Shown here piece after piece: positions 6,275 through 7,606 of a stretch of DNA of 7,606 nt; the stretch's first letter is position 1; every line of letters begins with the position of its first letter. This stretch comes from Candidatus Bathyarchaeota archaeon (GTDB taxonomy: Archaea > Thermoproteota > Bathyarchaeia > Bathyarchaeales > Bathycorpusculaceae): contig PIYA01000037.1 of the NCBI GenBank assembly GCA_003601785.1, positions 1 through 7,606 of the forward strand, given 5' to 3'. The notes below the pieces were generated by a model. The model was not told the origin of the DNA and ran no database searches. It saw only the letters and a program-made list of their open reading frames with translations. Made by a program: the position numbers and the translations under genes.

Positions 6275-7606
6275 TAAAACCGTGGCTACTCCACGAATGT
6301 ATGGTCCACCGTTCCCAACGTACAAAGATTGCATAGGATCTCCTTTTCCACATCCGGGTAACGGTATAATTTCAACTTTTTTTGTGGCTGCATCTATGCT
6401 TTTGAAGAACTTTGGTGCTGTGGACGTTAATGCTACGTCTCTTAAATGAGTGGTTAGTTCTCCGTTTTTAATTTCGTAGGCTTCTTGAGCGCTTATTGTC
6501 CAGTTGTATCTTTTGTCATCTATAGATGGATGACGCATACATGAAACTAGATAGCCGTGTTTGGTTTCCTCAATCAGCTCGTCCTTTTTCCAGTCTCCTT
6601 CTCCGAAGAAAGTGTTTGACATGCGTATTAGCGGAATGTATTCGAAGGTTATCGCTCGCATCCCAGCGTTGGGTTTAACGCCGAAAACAGCTGCTGTTTC
6701 ACGGCTGTGCATGTGTCCCTTCAGAACACCCTTTTTAACAAGCACTTTCCGCCTAGCCTTCACACCTTCATCGTCATACAGGTAATAGCCTAATGTGCCG
6801 GGAATCGTTGGGTCATCATAAGCCGTGAACTGTTCTGAACCTATCTTTTCACCGATTTTCCCAGCCCACCATGTTGTTCCAGCCCAAGCTGCCTCACGTC
6901 CAAGAACCCTGTCGGCTTCGCTTGGATGCCCAACAATCTCGTGGACAAGCAAGGCTGCATAGTCGTTGTCAAGGATAACCGTTGCATCTTTTTCCGTCTT
7001 TGCAGCCTTAGCTTTCAAAAGAGCTTCTGCCTTGTGTCCAATTTCCACAGCCATCTTCTCCATGTTGTTTTTCTTGAAAAGTTCATATCCGCCTGAATGA
7101 CCAACTGTTTTCTCGTAGGATTGTGCCACCGCGCCTTTTTTGGAGTCTGCTTTAAGGGAAAGCCATACCAAAGAATTCGAGAATTTAATGTTTGCCCCTT
7201 CATTGTTTACAAACATCTTGTTGATTTTTAATCCTGTATATTCGGCTAAGCCTCGAACAATCCTTTTGGAAGTGTGCAGCTTTTTCTCCCACGTAACTAG
7301 ATGTTTCAGTTTGTCTTCGAAGGCTACATCTTCTAGGTCTATTCTAGCCTCGGTCTTGTAAGAAGCCTTGTATGCTTTTGCTGGTGCAAGTTCAACTGGT
7401 TTAGGAACATGTCTGCTTGAAGCCTTCGCTATTTTAAACGCTATTTCAACGGTTTGTCTCACTCCCCTCTTCGTTAAATCAGTCGTTGACTGAAAACCCC
7501 ACGCGCCATTAACAAGCGTTCGTACGCCTATTCCGCGTTTACGGTTGATTACGCCTTGCTGAACCTTACCATCGGCGACCACGATTATTTCATTGTAGTG
7601 GTCTTC
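6263..7606 (-). CDS. tldD: TldD, zinc metallopeptidase catalytic subunit (5' end cut by window)
   Basis: The frame is open to the right edge, giving 447 visible residues. The GTG at 7582 should not be taken as the start, because the eight codons before it (EDHYNEII) continue the first strand of the family and some tens of N-terminal residues lie outside. Counting from the window edge, the zinc-peptidase motif is H222-E223-I-V-G-H227 followed by P-S-E-A-D, in a family context (LLVHEIVGHPSEADRV). C419 in PGCGKGD, followed by VGNGGPYIRG, corresponds to the late Cys zinc ligand (C454 in E. coli TldD). All expected catalytic residues are present. The N-terminal GIGVRTLVNGAWGFQSTTDL and the DDEG block at about 278-281 (visible numbering) are typical. 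The gene is followed by tldE after one base. The protein should be cytoplasmic and act with TldE to cleave unfolded or short peptides; the physiological substrate in archaea is not established. Confidence 0.94.
   Translation of the reverse strand, partial: EDHYNEIIVVADGKVQQGVINRKRGIGVRTLVNGAWGFQSTTDLTKRGVRQTVEIAFKIAKASSRHVPKPVELAPAKAYKASYKTEARIDLEDVAFEDKLKHLVTWEKKLHTSKRIVRGLAEYTGLKINKMFVNNEGANIKFSNSLVWLSLKADSKKGAVAQSYEKTVGHSGGYELFKKNNMEKMAVEIGHKAEALLKAKAAKTEKDATVILDNDYAALLVHEIVGHPSEADRVLGREAAWAGTTWWAGKIGEKIGSEQFTAYDDPTIPGTLGYYLYDDEGVKARRKVLVKKGVLKGHMHSRETAAVFGVKPNAGMRAITFEYIPLIRMSNTFFGEGDWKKDELIEETKHGYLVSCMRHPSIDDKRYNWTISAQEAYEIKNGELTTHLRDVALTSTAPKFFKSIDAATKKVEIIPLPGCGKGDPMQSLYVGNGGPYIRGVATVLGVR

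Noticed and set aside
7559..7582. GTG at 7582 as the start of tldD
   Set aside because: The frame continues to the window edge with sequence expected of the first TldD strand, and the family has further N-terminal residues, so the gene is cut by the window.
1..7606. Search for tRNA or rRNA genes, CRISPR repeats, insertion sequences, attachment sites and a defence cassette
   Set aside because: No repeated spacer pattern, transposase, integrase, terminal inverted repeat or RNA cloverleaf was recognised. Genes are tightly packed on one strand and all but the small Cys-rich one belong to known conserved families.

Overview
The window reads as a stretch of an archaeal chromosome. Evidence: an Lhr-type superfamily 2 helicase in its archaeal form with a Zn-ribbon; a TldD/TldE pair joined by a GGGGTGAGGTGAT Shine-Dalgarno stretch; TTG starts; and T-rich or TATA-like boxes about 25 bases ahead of predicted transcript starts instead of bacterial -35/-10 pairs. 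An uncultured Thermoproteota lineage such as Bathyarchaeia would fit the gene content and moderate G+C, but that placement is an inference and no marker gene here decides it.

All seven genes lie on the minus strand, so transcription runs from the right edge to the left. From right to left they are: tldD (5' end outside the window, 7606-6263); tldE/pmbA (6261-4858), coupled to tldD by a one-base gap; a 98-base gap with a T-tract and a TATA-like box; a 960-residue Lhr-type helicase with a TTG start (4759-1877); a 97-base gap with a promoter-like box; a small nine-cysteine protein with a TTG start (1782-1459); an FAM173/ATPSCKMT-like SAM methyltransferase whose 5' end is problematic (about 1382-906); a hot-dog acyl-CoA thioesterase (899-486) six bases further on; and a YkgJ-type CxxCxxCC protein (447 to the left edge, 3' end outside the window).

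Functionally there are three blocks. TldD/TldE should form a heteromeric zinc peptidase in which TldD carries HExxxH and a late Cys while TldE has lost all of these. The helicase is a stand-alone nucleic-acid remodelling gene. The left block (Cys-rich protein, methyltransferase, thioesterase, YkgJ protein) is a compact set with small gaps, probably two or three transcripts, and no shared pathway that the sequence reveals.

Most of the window is ordinary archaeal core genome. The two points most worth following are the small cysteine protein, whose Cys spacing suggests a divergent Csp/DUF326-like metal-binding helical bundle, and the methyltransferase, whose conserved N-terminal motif lies upstream of its first in-frame ATG and can be reached only by a CTG start or a one-base frame change. 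No RNA gene, mobile element, CRISPR array or long repeat was recognised. No intergenic gap exceeds about 100 bases.
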